Below are positions 19,754 to 30,793 of a DNA stretch of 64,000 nt, one piece after another; position 1 is the first letter of the stretch, and each line of letters starts with the position of its first letter. The notes beneath the pieces were generated by a model. It had not been told where the DNA came from and ran no database searches. It saw only the letters and a list, made by a program, of their open reading frames with translations. Location: the NCBI RefSeq assembly GCF_904063065.1, contig NZ_CAJFCL010000002.1, forward strand, positions 558,001 through 622,000, in the 5' to 3' direction. The stretch comes from Pseudomonas paraversuta (lineage in GTDB: Bacteria; Pseudomonadota; Gammaproteobacteria; Pseudomonadales; Pseudomonadaceae). Both the position numbers and the translations under genes were made by a program.

Positions 19754-19772
19754 GTAAATGAGTATCAAAATG
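19754..19772 (+). promoter_or_regulatory. candidate Fur box upstream of the efe operon
   Basis: GTAAATGAGTATCAAAATG agrees with the 19-base Fur consensus at 12 positions by eye and lies 46 bases before the FTR1 permease start. Iron repression of this operon is expected for the family. Confidence 0.5.
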
Positions 19773-19817
19773 TTACAAATTGCCACCCTGGCCAATTCGT
19801 GACGCGGTACTCATCCC

Positions 19818-20660
19818 ATGCTGGTTCCATTTCTGATCATGCTGCGCGAAGGAATCGAGGCCGCTCTTATAGTCGGCATCATTGCCAGTTACCTCAAACA
19901 AACGGGGCGCGGACAGTGGATGCCCGCCGCGTGGACCGGAGTCTTCCTTGCTGTCGCTCTGTCCCTGCTGGTGGGCGGCGGCCTGGAGCTGATGAGTGCA
20001 GAGTTCCCGCAGAAACAGCAGGAGCTCTTCGAAGGCATTGTCGGTCTGATCGCCGTCGGCATTCTCAGTTCGATGGTGTTCTGGATGCGCAAAGTGGCGC
20101 GCTCCATCAAGCACTCTCTTCACACCTCCCTGGATCACGCCCTCGCGGGGTCAAAACATCAAGTCACGGCACTGATTGCCATGGTGTTCTTTGCGGTTGC
20201 CCGCGAAGGACTCGAAACCGTGTTCTTTCTGCTCGCCGTGTTTCAGCAGAGCGAAGGCTCCGCAGCACCGCTGGGCGCCCTGCTCGGTCTGGTCCTCGCC
20301 ATTTTCGTCGGTTTCGCCATTTATAGCGGCAGCATGCGCTTGAATCTGGGCCTGTTCTTCCGCTGGACCGGACTGTTCATTCTGCTGGTTGCCGCAGGCA
20401 TTCTGGCCAACTCGGTACAGGCCCTGCACGAAGCCGGCTTGTGGAACCACCTGCAAGGCGTGGTGTTTGATATCAGCGCCGCACTGCCAATGGATGGACC
20501 GGCGGGTTCTGTGCTGGCCGGCATGTTCGGGTATCAGGATGCGCCCACAGTGAGCGTGCTTGGCGCCTATGTGATTTACCTGCTGCTGACGCTGGCGATG
20601 TTCTTTCGCCCTGCCGCCAGCCCCAAAAACGCCCCCGTTTCTTCAGTGACAAACCCATAA
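19818..20660 (+). CDS. efeU: FTR1-family iron permease (EfeU-like)
   Basis: A 280-residue inner-membrane protein with seven hydrophobic segments. Two REGxE motifs, typical iron-binding helices of Ftr1/EfeU, are at residues 10-14 (REGIE) and 129-133 (REGLE). It probably moves iron released by the periplasmic partners into the cytosol. The first gene of an efeUOB-like operon, it is 8 bases ahead of efeO and lies behind a candidate Fur box. Both glutamates of each motif are present, so no defect like that of E. coli K-12 efeU is seen. Confidence 0.92.
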   Translation: MLVPFLIMLREGIEAALIVGIIASYLKQTGRGQWMPAAWTGVFLAVALSLLVGGGLELMSAEFPQKQQELFEGIVGLIAVGILSSMVFWMRKVARSIKHSLHTSLDHALAGSKHQVTALIAMVFFAVAREGLETVFFLLAVFQQSEGSAAPLGALLGLVLAIFVGFAIYSGSMRLNLGLFFRWTGLFILLVAAGILANSVQALHEAGLWNHLQGVVFDISAALPMDGPAGSVLAGMFGYQDAPTVSVLGAYVIYLLLTLAMFFRPAASPKNAPVSSVTNP

Positions 20661-20668
20661 GGTCCTGC

Positions 20669-21853
20669 ATGCCTACCCCTGCAAGCGTTACACCCCCTCG
20701 CGCCATGCGCTGGGCGGTGGCCGGCTCGGTGATCGTGATGATCGCGGCCGGCGCTTTGTTCTATTACGCCTCGCAGCTGGCTGCGGCCAAACGCAAGGCT
20801 CACAGCTCTGAAATCACCGTGACCATTCACCCCCACAGTTGCGAGCCCGACTCGCTGTCGGTACCCGCAGGCGTCAATAGCTTTCGCATAGTCAACGCCT
20901 CCGAGCGGGCTGTGGAGTGGGAAATTCTGGATGGCGTACTGGTGGTCGAGGAGCGTGAAAACATCGCTCCCGGCCTTAGTCAGGTGATCAATGCCACACT
21001 GGCACCCGGGGATTACGCCATCACCTGCGGCTTGCTCAGCAACCCGCGCGGCACCTTGCACGTCACGCCTACTGCCCAATCCCAAGCCAGCGCCAAAGCG
21101 CGACCGTCCCTGGTGGCATTTATCGGTCCGCTGTCTGAGTTCCGGGTCTATCTGAACAGCCAGGGCAACGCTTTGATCACGGCGGTGGATGCCTTGTCGC
21201 AAGCCATTGCCACGGGCGACCTCGCACAGGCCCGGGCGCTTTACCTGCCCGCCCGCGAGGCTTATCAGCGACTGGCCCCGGCAGCGCAACGCCTGGCCGA
21301 ACTGGACAACGCCATCAACGCCCGCGCGGACTACTTCGAAAAACGTGAACAGGACCCCGGCTTCGGCGGCTTCCACCGCATCGAGTACGGGCTGTTTTCC
21401 CAGAGCAGCACCCAGGGCCTGGGTGTCTTTGCCCAGCAACTGCATGCCAATGCGGTGTTGCTCAAGCAGCAGTTGCTGGCCCAGTCACTGCCTCCCGGGC
21501 AATTAGTCAGCATTGTCGCCCGGACCCTGCATAACCTGGCCGATACCCGCGCCGGTAGCGGCGAAGAAGAGCGTTACAGTCATATCGACCTCAGTGGTTT
21601 TGCCGCCAACCTGCAGACCACACGCAAGGTCGTTGATCTGTTGCGTCCTTTACTGGCCAAGAACAATGCCGAGCTCCTGCAGCGTATCGATACTGCCAGT
21701 ACCGCGCTCGAGGCTGAGCTCAACAGCTTCAAAACACCCCAGGGTTACATCACTTACGACACCGTGAGCGACCTGCGGCGTCAAGCTATCAGTAACAAGG
21801 CCAAGGCTCTGGCCGATGCACTCGATGGAATCGATCCCGCCCTTGGCCTTTGA
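20669..21853 (+). CDS. efeO: EfeO: cupredoxin plus M75 imelysin-type domain
   Basis: A 394-residue periplasmic protein. It has an N-terminal uncleaved or signal helix at about 12-33, a cupredoxin domain at about 45-140 ([29 protein letters not shown]), then an M75/imelysin domain starting [12 protein letters not shown]. The metal-binding HxxE motif is His236-Arg-Ile-Glu ([10 protein letters not shown]). EfeO binds ferrous/ferric iron and hands it to EfeU with the help of EfeB. The gene sits between efeU and efeB in the standard order. Confidence 0.93.
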   Translation: MPTPASVTPPRAMRWAVAGSVIVMIAAGALFYYASQLAAAKRKAHSSEITVTIHPHSCEPDSLSVPAGVNSFRIVNASERAVEWEILDGVLVVEERENIAPGLSQVINATLAPGDYAITCGLLSNPRGTLHVTPTAQSQASAKARPSLVAFIGPLSEFRVYLNSQGNALITAVDALSQAIATGDLAQARALYLPAREAYQRLAPAAQRLAELDNAINARADYFEKREQDPGFGGFHRIEYGLFSQSSTQGLGVFAQQLHANAVLLKQQLLAQSLPPGQLVSIVARTLHNLADTRAGSGEEERYSHIDLSGFAANLQTTRKVVDLLRPLLAKNNAELLQRIDTASTALEAELNSFKTPQGYITYDTVSDLRRQAISNKAKALADALDGIDPALGL

Positions 21854-21879
21854 GGCCTGTAATTGCAGACGAGATGCAC

Positions 21880-23199
21880 ATGAGCGACTCAGAAAACAGT
21901 CTTGATCCATTCAATCTGCAGCGCCGTCGTGTGCTGCTGGGCATGGGAGTCGCCGGGGCGGCACTGGCAGGCGGCGCTTTGAGCTGCCCGGCCATGGCCG
22001 CCAGTGGCGGGCAAAACGTTCAGGTGACCCAGGCCCCGAGCAGCGATAAAACCCGGGACCGGCATGATTATTACGATCAGCATCAAAACGGTATTCTCAC
22101 CCCGCGCCCCGCAGCGGGCATGCTGGTGGCTTTTGATGTGCTGGCCAGCGACCGGCAAGACCTGGAACGCCTGTTTCGCACCCTCAATCAACGCATTGCG
22201 TTCCTGGTCAAGGGCGGCCCGGCCCCTCATGCCGACCCAAGGCTGCCGCCTCCTGACTCAGGGATTCTCGGCCCGCAGGTGACACCGGACAACCTGACGG
22301 TGACGGTCTCGGTGGGGGCGTCGCTGTTCGATGAGCGCTTTGGCCTGGCGACCGCCAAGCCCAAGCGCTTGAGCCGCATGCAAGGTTTCCCCAACGATGC
22401 GCTCGAGCCTGCACAGTGCCATGGCGATCTAAGCCTGCAGTTTTGCGCCCACACTGCGGACACCAATATTCACGCCCTGCGCGACATTGTGAAAAACCTG
22501 CCGGATTTGTTGCTGGTGCGCTGGAAGCAGGAAGGTACAGTGCCGCCACAAGCGCCGACCAAGCCCGGCGAGCCGGCGCAAAGCGCGCGCAACTTTCTGG
22601 GCTTTCGCGATGGCTCGGCCAACCCGGACTCCACCGACAACAGCCTGATGAACAGCATTGTCTGGGTCGGGCCCGAAACTGACGAACCGCACTGGGCGGT
22701 CAACGGCAGTTACCAGGCGGTACGCATCATCCGCAACTTCGTGGAGCGCTGGGACCGCACACCGCTGCAAGAGCAGCAAAGTATTTTCGGTCGCAACAAA
22801 GCCAGTGGCGCCCCCATGGATGGCGCCCATGAAACCGATGTCCCGGACTACAGCAACGATCCCGATGGCAAAGTGACCAGGCTTGATGCACACATCCGCC
22901 TGGCCAACCCGCGCACGGCACAAACCCGCAACAGCCTGATACTGCGTCGACCGTTCAACTACTCCAACGGGGTTAACAAAAACGGCCAGCTGGACATGGG
23001 ACTGCTGTTCATCTGCTACCAGAGCGATCTGGAACAAGGCTTTATCGCGGTGCAAACCAGACTCAATGGCGAACCCCTGGAGGAATACCTCAAGCCGGTC
23101 GGCGGCGGTTACTTCTTCACGCTGCCCGGGGTGCGCGACGAGCAGGATTTCATTGGGCGTTCCTTGCTCAATGCCGCCGCACCTGTTGCCAACGCCTGA
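21880..23199 (+). CDS. efeB: EfeB dye-decolorising haem peroxidase, Tat-exported
   Basis: A 439-residue deferrochelatase/peroxidase. A Tat signal with [10 protein letters not shown] at residues 14-23 and a hydrophobic run ends near AMAASG, so it is exported folded with haem. The DyP signature GFRDGSAN and the likely proximal-haem His in [10 protein letters not shown] are present. It oxidises ferrous iron, or takes iron from haem, for EfeO. ATG 21880 fits the family start; an ATG two codons upstream is also possible. It lies 26 bases after efeO. Confidence 0.92.
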   Translation: MSDSENSLDPFNLQRRRVLLGMGVAGAALAGGALSCPAMAASGGQNVQVTQAPSSDKTRDRHDYYDQHQNGILTPRPAAGMLVAFDVLASDRQDLERLFRTLNQRIAFLVKGGPAPHADPRLPPPDSGILGPQVTPDNLTVTVSVGASLFDERFGLATAKPKRLSRMQGFPNDALEPAQCHGDLSLQFCAHTADTNIHALRDIVKNLPDLLLVRWKQEGTVPPQAPTKPGEPAQSARNFLGFRDGSANPDSTDNSLMNSIVWVGPETDEPHWAVNGSYQAVRIIRNFVERWDRTPLQEQQSIFGRNKASGAPMDGAHETDVPDYSNDPDGKVTRLDAHIRLANPRTAQTRNSLILRRPFNYSNGVNKNGQLDMGLLFICYQSDLEQGFIAVQTRLNGEPLEEYLKPVGGGYFFTLPGVRDEQDFIGRSLLNAAAPVANA

Positions 23200-23231
23200 C
23201 CCAATCATCTGAACCCAACCGGAAAAGCCCC

Positions 23232-24056
23232 ATGAAGAAGACGCCATTCGCACTGCTCATCACACTTGGCTTGCTCCATACCCCGCTCTCGGCCCTGGCA
23301 GCGACTGCACCGCTGGACCTGGTGGGCCCGGTCTCGGACTACAAGATTTACGTCACCGAGCAGCTGGATCTACTGGCCGACAATACGCAGCAATTTACCG
23401 ATGCGGTAAAAAAGGGTGATTTGGCCGCAGCCAAAAAGCTCTACGCTCCGACTCGCGTCCATTACGAGTCCATTGAGCCTATTGCCGAACTGTTCAGCGA
23501 CCTGGACGCGTCGATCGACTCCCGGGTCGACGATCATGAACAAGGGGTAAAAGCCCCGGACTTCACCGGTTTTCACCGCATCGAATACAGCCTGTTTTCC
23601 GAGAACAGCACCCAGGGCCTGAATGAACTGGCAGACGGGCTGAGCAAAGACGTCCAGGATCTGCAAAAGCGTGTCGCCGGGCTGACGTTCCCGCCTGAGA
23701 AAGTTGTCGGTGGCGCCGCTTCGCTGATGGAAGAAGTGGCTGCTACCAAGATTTCCGGCGAAGAAGACCGCTACAGCCACACCGATCTGTACGACTTCCA
23801 GGGGAACGTTGACGGCGCGAAAAAAATCTTCGACCTGTTTCGCAGCCAGATCCAGCAGAGCGACCAGGCGTTTGCAGCCAAGGTGGACAAGAACTTCGCC
23901 ACTGTTGACAGGATTCTGGCCAAATACCGTACCCAGGACGGCGGCTTTGAAACCTATGACAAGATCAAGGACAACGACCGCAAGGCGTTGATTGGCCCCG
24001 TCAACACCCTGGCCGAAGACTTGTCGACCTTGCGTGGCAAGCTCGGCCTGAACTAA
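23232..24056 (+). CDS. EfeM-like periplasmic M75 iron-binding protein
   Basis: A 274-residue exported protein with a Sec signal (cleavage near ALAATAP) and a single M75/imelysin domain. It has the same landmarks as the C-terminal half of EfeO: LVGPVSDYKIYV, His115 in FHRIEYSLF, GEEDRYSHTDLYDF. It lacks a cupredoxin domain and so corresponds to EfeM. It is the fourth gene of the operon, 32 bases after efeB. A second iron-binding shuttle next to a full EfeO is redundant, or has a different metal or redox preference. Confidence 0.88.
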   Translation: MKKTPFALLITLGLLHTPLSALAATAPLDLVGPVSDYKIYVTEQLDLLADNTQQFTDAVKKGDLAAAKKLYAPTRVHYESIEPIAELFSDLDASIDSRVDDHEQGVKAPDFTGFHRIEYSLFSENSTQGLNELADGLSKDVQDLQKRVAGLTFPPEKVVGGAASLMEEVAATKISGEEDRYSHTDLYDFQGNVDGAKKIFDLFRSQIQQSDQAFAAKVDKNFATVDRILAKYRTQDGGFETYDKIKDNDRKALIGPVNTLAEDLSTLRGKLGLN

Positions 24057-24516
24057 TAGCCTGTTTGAATGCGCCAACCGATGTGACTCGCATCACATGC
24101 CCGCAGGTTGGCGCATTAATTACTGAATATTTATATGTGCCCTATCCCGACCTGCATCACTGTTTTATTAGCGCAACAAGCGCTAAAAGATAATGCGTTA
24201 CTGAAAAGCCTCTAAACGCTGGATGTTTGGACGCGAGAAATGCTTTCCTGAATAACAGCTGTCTAGCCCTTAAAAGCATGGGACCTTGATCGAACTTTCA
24301 TAGGTTTTTCACAACTCTGCGTTTAACGTATGCTCATTCCTGCGACGGAAGTACGCAAAAGTCTGCAACAAAATCATGCAGATATCGTAGTCCGATGACT
24401 TTACCTTTAGACGTAATAGTCTTTACTCCACGTGCACGCGAGCCTTGGCCTGCGCGCAAGTAGATCGACTTTTACCGAGTCGTCTTGTGCCATTGAAACT
24501 GACTGGAACGAATAAT
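24057..24516. other. 460-bp intergenic region before arnC
   Basis: No credible ORF and no arnB. It holds the hairpin at 24071-24114 and an inverted repeat TTAGCGC-N5-GCGCTAA at 24168-24186. The arn promoter must lie here; I found no clear PmrA or PhoP box. Confidence 0.7.
24071..24114 (+). terminator. hairpin after efeM enclosing a CRP-like site
   Basis: Arms GCGCCAACC (24071-24079) and GGTTGGCGC (24106-24114) are fully complementary. There is no long T-run, so termination is only likely. The loop holds TGTGA-CTCGCA-TCACA (24082-24097), a perfect CRP/Vfr-type half-site pair. Confidence 0.6.
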
Positions 24517-25530
24517 TTGAAACCCTACCCTATCCAGTGCGTGTCGATCGTCATACCGGTCTACAACGAAGAGCAGAGTCTTCCTGAGCTATTGCGCCGT
24601 ACTGAAGCAGCCTGTGCACAGTTGACGCAGGCCTATGAAATCGTTCTGGTCGATGACGGCAGCCGGGATCAATCGGCGCAAATCCTCGAGGACGCGGCTG
24701 CACGCGAAGGCAGCCCGGTAGTTGCGGTAATTCTCAATCGTAACTATGGGCAACATGCTGCGATCATGGCGGGCTTCGAGCATTCCAAAGGCGATGTTGT
24801 CATCACTCTGGACGCCGACCTGCAAAATCCGCCGGAAGAAATCCCGCGCCTGGTCGCCCAGGCAGCCCTGGGCTACGACGTGGTCGGCACAGTGCGCAAC
24901 AATCGGCAGGACTCCGCCTGGCGCCGCTGGCCGTCACGGCTGATCAACCTGGCCGTGCAACGCTCGACAGGTGTTGCCATGAGCGATTACGGCTGCATGC
25001 TGCGCTGCTATCGCCGCTCCATCGTTGAGGCCATGCTCGCCTGTCGCGAACGCAGTACGTTTATCCCGATTCTCGCCAACAGTTTTGCCCGGCACACCAC
25101 TGAAGTGCTGGTCGAACATGCCGAGCGCGAACACGGTGATTCCAAGTACAGCCCCATGCGCCTGATCAACCTGATGTTCGACCTGATCACCTGCATGACC
25201 ACCACACCTTTGCGTCTGCTGAGCATCATCGGTTTCAGCATGGCGGTACTGGGCGTGCTCTTCGCCATTGCATTGATCATGCTGCGCCTGATCTTCGGCG
25301 CCTCGTGGGCCGGACACGGCACCTTCGTACTGTTTGCGGTGCTGTTCGTGTTTACCGGCGGCCAATTTATCGGCATGGGGCTACTGGGCGAATACCTGGG
25401 CCGCATGTACAGCGATGTGCGGGCCCGGCCACGGTTTTTCATTGAAAAAATCGTTCGCGCCGAACCTGCAACTTCTACCGTTTCAACTTGCACCCCGACT
25501 TCTTCAACTTCGACACAGGTTCAATCATGA
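24517..25530 (+). CDS. arnC: undecaprenyl-phosphate Ara4FN transferase
   Basis: A 337-residue glycosyltransferase 2 protein that moves 4-deoxy-4-formamido-arabinose from UDP to undecaprenyl phosphate. The catalytic domain has [13 protein letters not shown] [26 protein letters not shown] and the metal site [16 protein letters not shown]. Two C-terminal membrane helices follow. The frame is open from 24445, but TTG 24517 gives MKPYPI, the start seen in relatives, 8 bases after GGAA. The stop overlaps arnA by 4 bases. It is the first gene of the operon here, where arnB usually comes first. Confidence 0.93.
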   Translation: MKPYPIQCVSIVIPVYNEEQSLPELLRRTEAACAQLTQAYEIVLVDDGSRDQSAQILEDAAAREGSPVVAVILNRNYGQHAAIMAGFEHSKGDVVITLDADLQNPPEEIPRLVAQAALGYDVVGTVRNNRQDSAWRRWPSRLINLAVQRSTGVAMSDYGCMLRCYRRSIVEAMLACRERSTFIPILANSFARHTTEVLVEHAEREHGDSKYSPMRLINLMFDLITCMTTTPLRLLSIIGFSMAVLGVLFAIALIMLRLIFGASWAGHGTFVLFAVLFVFTGGQFIGMGLLGEYLGRMYSDVRARPRFFIEKIVRAEPATSTVSTCTPTSSTSTQVQS

Positions 25531-27518
25531 GTTTGAAAGCCGTTGTTTTCGCCTATCACGATATTGGCTGCACAGGCATTGAAGCCTTGCTCAATGCAGG
25601 CTACGAAATTGCTGCTGTGTTTACCCATGCCGATGACCCGAAAGAAAATAACTTTTATGGTTCGGTCGCCCAGCTGTGTGCCCGCAAAGGCATTCCGGTA
25701 CATGCACCGGAAGACGCCAACCATCCGCTGTGGATCGAACGTATCCGCAAGCTGAACGCCGACTACATTTTCTCGTTTTACTACCGCAACCTGTTGGGCG
25801 AAGAGTTGCTGACCAGCGTCAGCCAGGGTGCTTTCAACCTGCACGGCTCGTTGCTCCCGCGCTACCGCGGCCGCGCTCCGGCGAACTGGGTACTGGTCAA
25901 GGGCGAAACCGAAACCGGCGTGACCCTGCACCGTATGGTCAAACGAGCCGACGCAGGCGACATTCTGGCGCAACAACGGATCAGCATCGAACGCACCGAC
26001 ACCGCACTGACCCTGCACGGCAAATTGCGCGAAACCGCTGCCCAGTTGCTGGCCGAAGCCCTGCCGCTGCTGCCCCAGGGCAAGCTCAAGGAAACCCCGC
26101 AAGACGAATCCAAAGCCACCTACTTTGGTCGTCGCACGCCAGCTGATGGCCTGCTGCAGTGGGCACGCCCTGCAGAAGAGCTGTTCAATCTGGTTCGGGC
26201 TGTTACTCAACCTTATCCGGGGGCCTTCTGTGCAGTGGGCGAGCACAAACTGATCGTCTGGGGCGCCGAAGTGGTTGCCGGTAACCAGGGCCACGCACCG
26301 GGCCAGGTCATCAGTTGCGATCCGCTACGCATCGCATGTGGTCAGGACTCGCTGGTAGTGACTGCCGGTCAGCGCAATGAAAACGGCCTGTACCTGAGCG
26401 GCCCGCAACTGGCCCGGGAACTGGGTCTGGTAGAAGGTTCGCGTCTGCGCGGTAGCGAGTCGGGTCGCAAGGCCCGCCGTACCCGCGTCCTGATCCTGGG
26501 GGTTAACGGCTTTATCGGTAACCACCTGTCCGAGCGCCTGCTGCAGGACGACCAGTACGAAGTTTACGGTCTGGATATCGGTTCTGACGCCATTGAGCGT
26601 CTGCGCAGCCACCCGAACTTCCACTTTGTGGAAGGTGATATCAGCATCCACACCGAGTGGATCGAGTACCACATCAAAAAATGCGACGTGGTTCTGCCGC
26701 TGGTGGCCATCGCCACGCCAATCGAATACACCCGCAACCCGTTGCGTGTATTCGAACTGGACTTCGAGGAAAACCTCAAGCTGGTGCGCTACTGCGTCAA
26801 ATACAACAAGCGTGTGATCTTCCCGTCCACGTCCGAAGTGTATGGCATGTGCCAGGACAAGAACTTCGACGAAGACACGTCCAACCTGATTGTTGGCCCG
26901 ATCAACAAACAGCGCTGGATCTACTCGGTCTCCAAGCAACTGCTGGACCGCGTGATCTGGGCCTACGGCCAGAAAGGCCTGAAGTTCACCCTGTTCCGTC
27001 CATTTAACTGGATGGGCCCGCGTCTCGACCGTCTGGACTCGGCACGGGTTGGCAGCTCGCGCGCCATCACTCAGCTGATCCTGCACCTCGTGGAAGGCAC
27101 CCCGATTCGTCTGGTAGACGGCGGCGAACAAAAACGCTGCTTCACCGACGTGGCCGATGGTATCGAAGCTCTGGCGCGCATCATCGACAACAAAGGCGGC
27201 AAGTGCGACGGCCAGATCATCAACATTGGCAACCCGGAAAACGAAGCCAGTATCCGTGAACTGGGTGAAGAGTTGCTGCGTCAGTTCGAAGCGCATCCGC
27301 TGCGTGACAACTTCCCGCCATTTGCCGGTTTCCGCGATGTTGAGAGCCAGTCGTTCTACGGCACCGGCTATCAGGACGTGAGCCACCGCAAGCCAAGCGT
27401 CGAGAACGCCCGTCGCCTGATCGACTGGACCCCGACGACCGAACTCAGCGAAACCATTGGCAAGACCCTGGATTTCTTCCTGCGTGAAGCCATGGTTGAA
27501 ATCGCGGAAAAACGCTAA
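25527..27518 (+). CDS. arnA: bifunctional UDP-GlcA decarboxylase / UDP-Ara4N formyltransferase
   Basis: A 663-residue two-domain enzyme. The N-terminal formyltransferase has the catalytic Asn104 and His106 in [16 protein letters not shown]. The C-terminal NAD-dependent UDP-glucuronate oxidative decarboxylase begins near residue 317 with the Rossmann motif GVNGFIGNH and has the YSVSK dyad of short-chain dehydrogenases. It makes UDP-4-keto-pentose, then formylates UDP-Ara4N. The aminotransferase step between (ArnB) is not encoded here. Its start ATG overlaps the arnC stop, and its stop overlaps the arnD start by one base. Confidence 0.96.
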   Translation: MSLKAVVFAYHDIGCTGIEALLNAGYEIAAVFTHADDPKENNFYGSVAQLCARKGIPVHAPEDANHPLWIERIRKLNADYIFSFYYRNLLGEELLTSVSQGAFNLHGSLLPRYRGRAPANWVLVKGETETGVTLHRMVKRADAGDILAQQRISIERTDTALTLHGKLRETAAQLLAEALPLLPQGKLKETPQDESKATYFGRRTPADGLLQWARPAEELFNLVRAVTQPYPGAFCAVGEHKLIVWGAEVVAGNQGHAPGQVISCDPLRIACGQDSLVVTAGQRNENGLYLSGPQLARELGLVEGSRLRGSESGRKARRTRVLILGVNGFIGNHLSERLLQDDQYEVYGLDIGSDAIERLRSHPNFHFVEGDISIHTEWIEYHIKKCDVVLPLVAIATPIEYTRNPLRVFELDFEENLKLVRYCVKYNKRVIFPSTSEVYGMCQDKNFDEDTSNLIVGPINKQRWIYSVSKQLLDRVIWAYGQKGLKFTLFRPFNWMGPRLDRLDSARVGSSRAITQLILHLVEGTPIRLVDGGEQKRCFTDVADGIEALARIIDNKGGKCDGQIINIGNPENEASIRELGEELLRQFEAHPLRDNFPPFAGFRDVESQSFYGTGYQDVSHRKPSVENARRLIDWTPTTELSETIGKTLDFFLREAMVEIAEKR

Positions 27519-28402
27519 TGCAAGCTGGACTGCGCATAGATGTCGATACCTACCGTGGAACCCGAGAAGGGGTTCCGCGGTTGCTTGAACTGCTCGATGA
27601 AGCCCAGATCAAGGCCACGTTTTTTTTCAGCGTGGGGCCTGACAATATGGGCCGCCATTTATGGCGGCTGATCAAGCCCCAGTTTTTCTGGAAGATGATG
27701 CGTTCCAAGGCCGCCAGCCTCTATGGCTGGGATATTTTGCTGGCCGGCACTGCCTGGCCAGGAAAGCCCATCGGCAAGGATCTGGGGCATTTAATGCGCC
27801 AGACCCTGGCTGCGGGCCATGAGGTCGGCTTGCATGCCTGGGATCACCATGGCTGGCAAGCCAACACCGGGCGCTGGAGCGAGGCGCAACTGATCGAGCA
27901 GATCCGGCGCGGCGTCGACACCTTGAGCGACATTACCGGCCAGGCGGTCGAATGTTCGGCCGCCGCCGGCTGGCGTGCAGACGAGCGCGTAGTCCAGGCC
28001 AAGGAAACCTTTGGCTTTCGTTACAACAGTGATTGCCGCGGGCACAGTCTGTTTCGGCCAAGGTTGGCCGACGGCAGCCTGGGCGCGCCGCAAATCCCTG
28101 TGGATCTACCCACTTTCGATGAAGTGGTCGGGCCAGAGCTGAGTGCCGCCGACTTCAATTCATACATTCTTGATCGCTTCAGCCCACAAAAGCTGAATGC
28201 GTACACTATCCACGCTGAAGTAGAAGGGATTCTGATGGCTAACGACTTCCGTCAATTACTGGCGCAGGCCCGTACCCGTGACATTCATTTCCAGCCCTTG
28301 CGGGATTTGCTGCCCGCCGATCCCGACAGTATTGCAGCCGGACAATTGAGCCGGGGCGTACTGGACGGGCGTGAAGGCTGGCTGGGAGTGCAGAAACCAT
28401 GA
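27518..28402 (+). CDS. arnD: Ara4FN-phosphoundecaprenol deformylase
   Basis: A 294-residue polysaccharide-deacetylase (NodB) family protein that removes the formyl group from the lipid-linked sugar. N-terminal [12 protein letters not shown] gives the metal-binding Asp pair, and HAWDHHGW gives the His ligands. The stretch [15 protein letters not shown] is typical of ArnD. It is membrane-associated in the cytoplasm. It overlaps arnA by one base and arnT by four. Confidence 0.94.
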   Translation: MQAGLRIDVDTYRGTREGVPRLLELLDEAQIKATFFFSVGPDNMGRHLWRLIKPQFFWKMMRSKAASLYGWDILLAGTAWPGKPIGKDLGHLMRQTLAAGHEVGLHAWDHHGWQANTGRWSEAQLIEQIRRGVDTLSDITGQAVECSAAAGWRADERVVQAKETFGFRYNSDCRGHSLFRPRLADGSLGAPQIPVDLPTFDEVVGPELSAADFNSYILDRFSPQKLNAYTIHAEVEGILMANDFRQLLAQARTRDIHFQPLRDLLPADPDSIAAGQLSRGVLDGREGWLGVQKP

Positions 28403-30048
28403 CTCAGCGCTGGACGATACCGCTTCTGGTTCTGGCTTTTATCGCGTTTTATCTGTTGCCGCTGGGCACCCACGGTTTGTGGATCCCGGACGAAACACGC
28501 TACGCGCAAATCGGCCAGCAAATTCTGGTCGACGGCAACTGGATCACCCCGCACTTCATGGACTTGCGTTACTTCGAGAAGCCGATTGCCGGCTACTGGA
28601 TGATCGCCATAGGCCAGGCCATTTTTGGCGAAAACCTGTTCGGCGTGCGCATAGCCTCCGCCGTTGCCACCGGCCTCAGTGTGTTCCTGGCCTATGTCGT
28701 GGCCCGCCGTTTGTGGAATGACCCGCGCAAGAGCTTTGCCTGCGCCCTGGTCTACATGACATTCGGCCTGATCGCCGGCCAGGCGGGTTACTCGAACCTC
28801 GACTCGCAGTTCACTCTGTGGGTTAACTTGAGTCTGGTCGCGTTGTGGTTTGCGGTTGACAGCAGCACCCGGCGCGATCGCCTGATCAGTTGGGCTGTAC
28901 TGGGTTTTGCCTGTGGCATGGGCTTTATGACCAAAGGCTTTCTGGCCCTGCTGTTGCCGGTGTTGATTGCCCTGCCCTACATGATCTGGCAAAAGCGCTT
29001 TGTCGAGCTGGTCAAATACGGTCTGGTGGCCATGCTGGTTGCCGCCCTTGTATCGCTGCCCTGGGTCCTCGCCGTTCACGCCCAGGAGCCTGACTACTGG
29101 CGCTTCTTCTTTTGGCACGAGCATATTCGCCGTTTTGCCGGTGACGATGCCCAGCACGGGCGCCCGTGGTGGTTCTATCTGCCGCTGCTGGTGGTTTCCA
29201 GCCTGCCCTGGGCAGCCCTGTTGCCCGTTACGTTCAAGGATGCCTGGCAGAACAAGCGCCATGCCAGCGTAGTTTTCGTGTCGCTATGGTTTCTGCTGCC
29301 GCTGGCCTTGTTCAGTCTGAGCAAAGGCAAGTTACCGACCTACATCATGCCCTGCATGTTGCCGCTGGCTCTGTTGCTTGGCCACGGGATGATCCAGCGG
29401 GTAGAACAGGCCAAAACCGGTGCCTTGCGCTTTAACGGCCTGGTCAACTTGCTGGTGGGCAGTGCGGGACTGGCGGCCCTGATCTACTTCCAGATCAAGA
29501 AACCGTTCTATGACAACGAGCCGCAACACATGGCGTTGCTGGTCGGCGTGCTGCTGACGTGGATCGTCACCGGCCTGCTGACACTTTCCCGGCCGCTGAA
29601 GATGTGGGCGGCGCCTGCCCTGGCTATGGGGGTTCTGGTGCTTGCGTTACCAGCCAGCATGCCCAGCAGCGTTGTGCACAACAAAATGCCCGATCAGTTC
29701 ATTCTTGAGCATGTCCAGGAGCTGTCCCAGGCCAAAACCTTGCTCAGCAACGATCTGGGTGCAGCCTCTGCCTTGTCCTGGCGCCTGCGCCGCCCCGATG
29801 TGACGCTGTACAACACCCAGGGTGAAGTCAAATACGGCCTGACCTATGACGATGCCAAAGGCAAAAGCATTGCGTTGGCCGACATTGGCCCGTGGATGAC
29901 TGAAGCGCGACGCCAGGGTCCGGTGGGCGTGGTAATGCGGGTCAAGGACAGCGATGAAAGCCATGAAATGGACATGCTGCCTGAAGATGGCCAGCGTTAT
30001 GACGACGGCAACATGGTGATTCTGATCTTCCCGCAGAGCGCCCAATGA
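28399..30048 (+). CDS. arnT: lipid A Ara4N transferase
   Basis: A 549-residue inner-membrane glycosyltransferase of the GT-C fold that adds aminoarabinose to lipid A on the periplasmic side, giving resistance to polymyxin and cationic peptides. The first periplasmic loop holds [15 protein letters not shown] with the conserved acidic residues, and [10 protein letters not shown] and [11 protein letters not shown] follow. It has about twelve helices and a soluble C-terminal domain. Part of the overlapping arn operon. Confidence 0.95.
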   Translation: MTQRWTIPLLVLAFIAFYLLPLGTHGLWIPDETRYAQIGQQILVDGNWITPHFMDLRYFEKPIAGYWMIAIGQAIFGENLFGVRIASAVATGLSVFLAYVVARRLWNDPRKSFACALVYMTFGLIAGQAGYSNLDSQFTLWVNLSLVALWFAVDSSTRRDRLISWAVLGFACGMGFMTKGFLALLLPVLIALPYMIWQKRFVELVKYGLVAMLVAALVSLPWVLAVHAQEPDYWRFFFWHEHIRRFAGDDAQHGRPWWFYLPLLVVSSLPWAALLPVTFKDAWQNKRHASVVFVSLWFLLPLALFSLSKGKLPTYIMPCMLPLALLLGHGMIQRVEQAKTGALRFNGLVNLLVGSAGLAALIYFQIKKPFYDNEPQHMALLVGVLLTWIVTGLLTLSRPLKMWAAPALAMGVLVLALPASMPSSVVHNKMPDQFILEHVQELSQAKTLLSNDLGAASALSWRLRRPDVTLYNTQGEVKYGLTYDDAKGKSIALADIGPWMTEARRQGPVGVVMRVKDSDESHEMDMLPEDGQRYDDGNMVILIFPQSAQ

Positions 30049-30389
30049 CATTTGCACTTCTGTTGCTGGCCTGCCTGCTGACCTGCGCAGGCCAGATTGC
30101 CCAAAAATACGCAGTCGAAAGCTGGCGCGGCCCCGAGTCCGGGGTTGCGCAAAAGCTGCAATCGCCCTGGCTGTGGCTGGCACTGCTGTGCCTGGGCTTC
30201 GGTTTGCTGGTATGGCTGCTGGTACTGCAACGGCTTGAAGTCGGGGTTGCCTACCCGATGCTCAGCCTGAATTTTGTGCTGATCACCCTGGTAGCCCGCT
30301 ATCTGTTCAAAGAACACATCGATCGGCGTCACTGGATAGGTGTAGGGCTGGTAATTGCCGGTGTGGTCCTGTTAGGACAGCACACATGA
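30045..30389 (+). CDS. arnE: Ara4N-phosphoundecaprenol flippase subunit ArnE
   Basis: A 114-residue, four-helix protein of the small-multidrug-resistance fold. Its place between arnT and arnF, with 4-base overlaps on both sides, and landmarks such as [10 protein letters not shown] and [14 protein letters not shown] identify it. With ArnF it moves the lipid-linked sugar to the outer leaflet. Confidence 0.92.
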   Translation: MTFALLLLACLLTCAGQIAQKYAVESWRGPESGVAQKLQSPWLWLALLCLGFGLLVWLLVLQRLEVGVAYPMLSLNFVLITLVARYLFKEHIDRRHWIGVGLVIAGVVLLGQHT

Positions 30390-30793
30390 GCCTGCGCCGT
30401 GGATTTGTCTTTGCCTCGGCCAGCGTATTGCTGGTCAGCACGGCCCAGTTGGGCATGCGCTGGAGCATGACCCGCCTGCCGGAACCTGCTCAATGGCTGA
30501 GCGCGATCAGTCAGGGGGAGGTATCAGTGCCGGCGCTGGGTGTGGTTTTTGCGGCCATCATGGCCTACGCGCTATCGATGCTCTGCTGGCTGCTGGCCTT
30601 GCGGGACTTGCCCCTGGGCCGCGCCTATTCGCTGCTAAGCATCAGTTACGCCCTGGTGTACCTGCTGGCCGCCAGCCTGCCGGTGTTCCATGAAAGCTTC
30701 ACCCTTTCGAAAACCCTTGGTGTGACCTTGGTCATTCTGGGGGTACTAACGATCAACTCTCGACGTACCCCAAGTTCCAGGAACTGCGCATGA
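30386..30793 (+). CDS. arnF: Ara4N-phosphoundecaprenol flippase subunit ArnF
   Basis: A 135-residue, four-helix partner of ArnE. It has [14 protein letters not shown] in the first helix and [20 protein letters not shown] in the third, as expected for ArnF. It overlaps arnE upstream and ugd downstream by 4 bases each. Confidence 0.92.
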   Translation: MSLRRGFVFASASVLLVSTAQLGMRWSMTRLPEPAQWLSAISQGEVSVPALGVVFAAIMAYALSMLCWLLALRDLPLGRAYSLLSISYALVYLLAASLPVFHESFTLSKTLGVTLVILGVLTINSRRTPSSRNCA

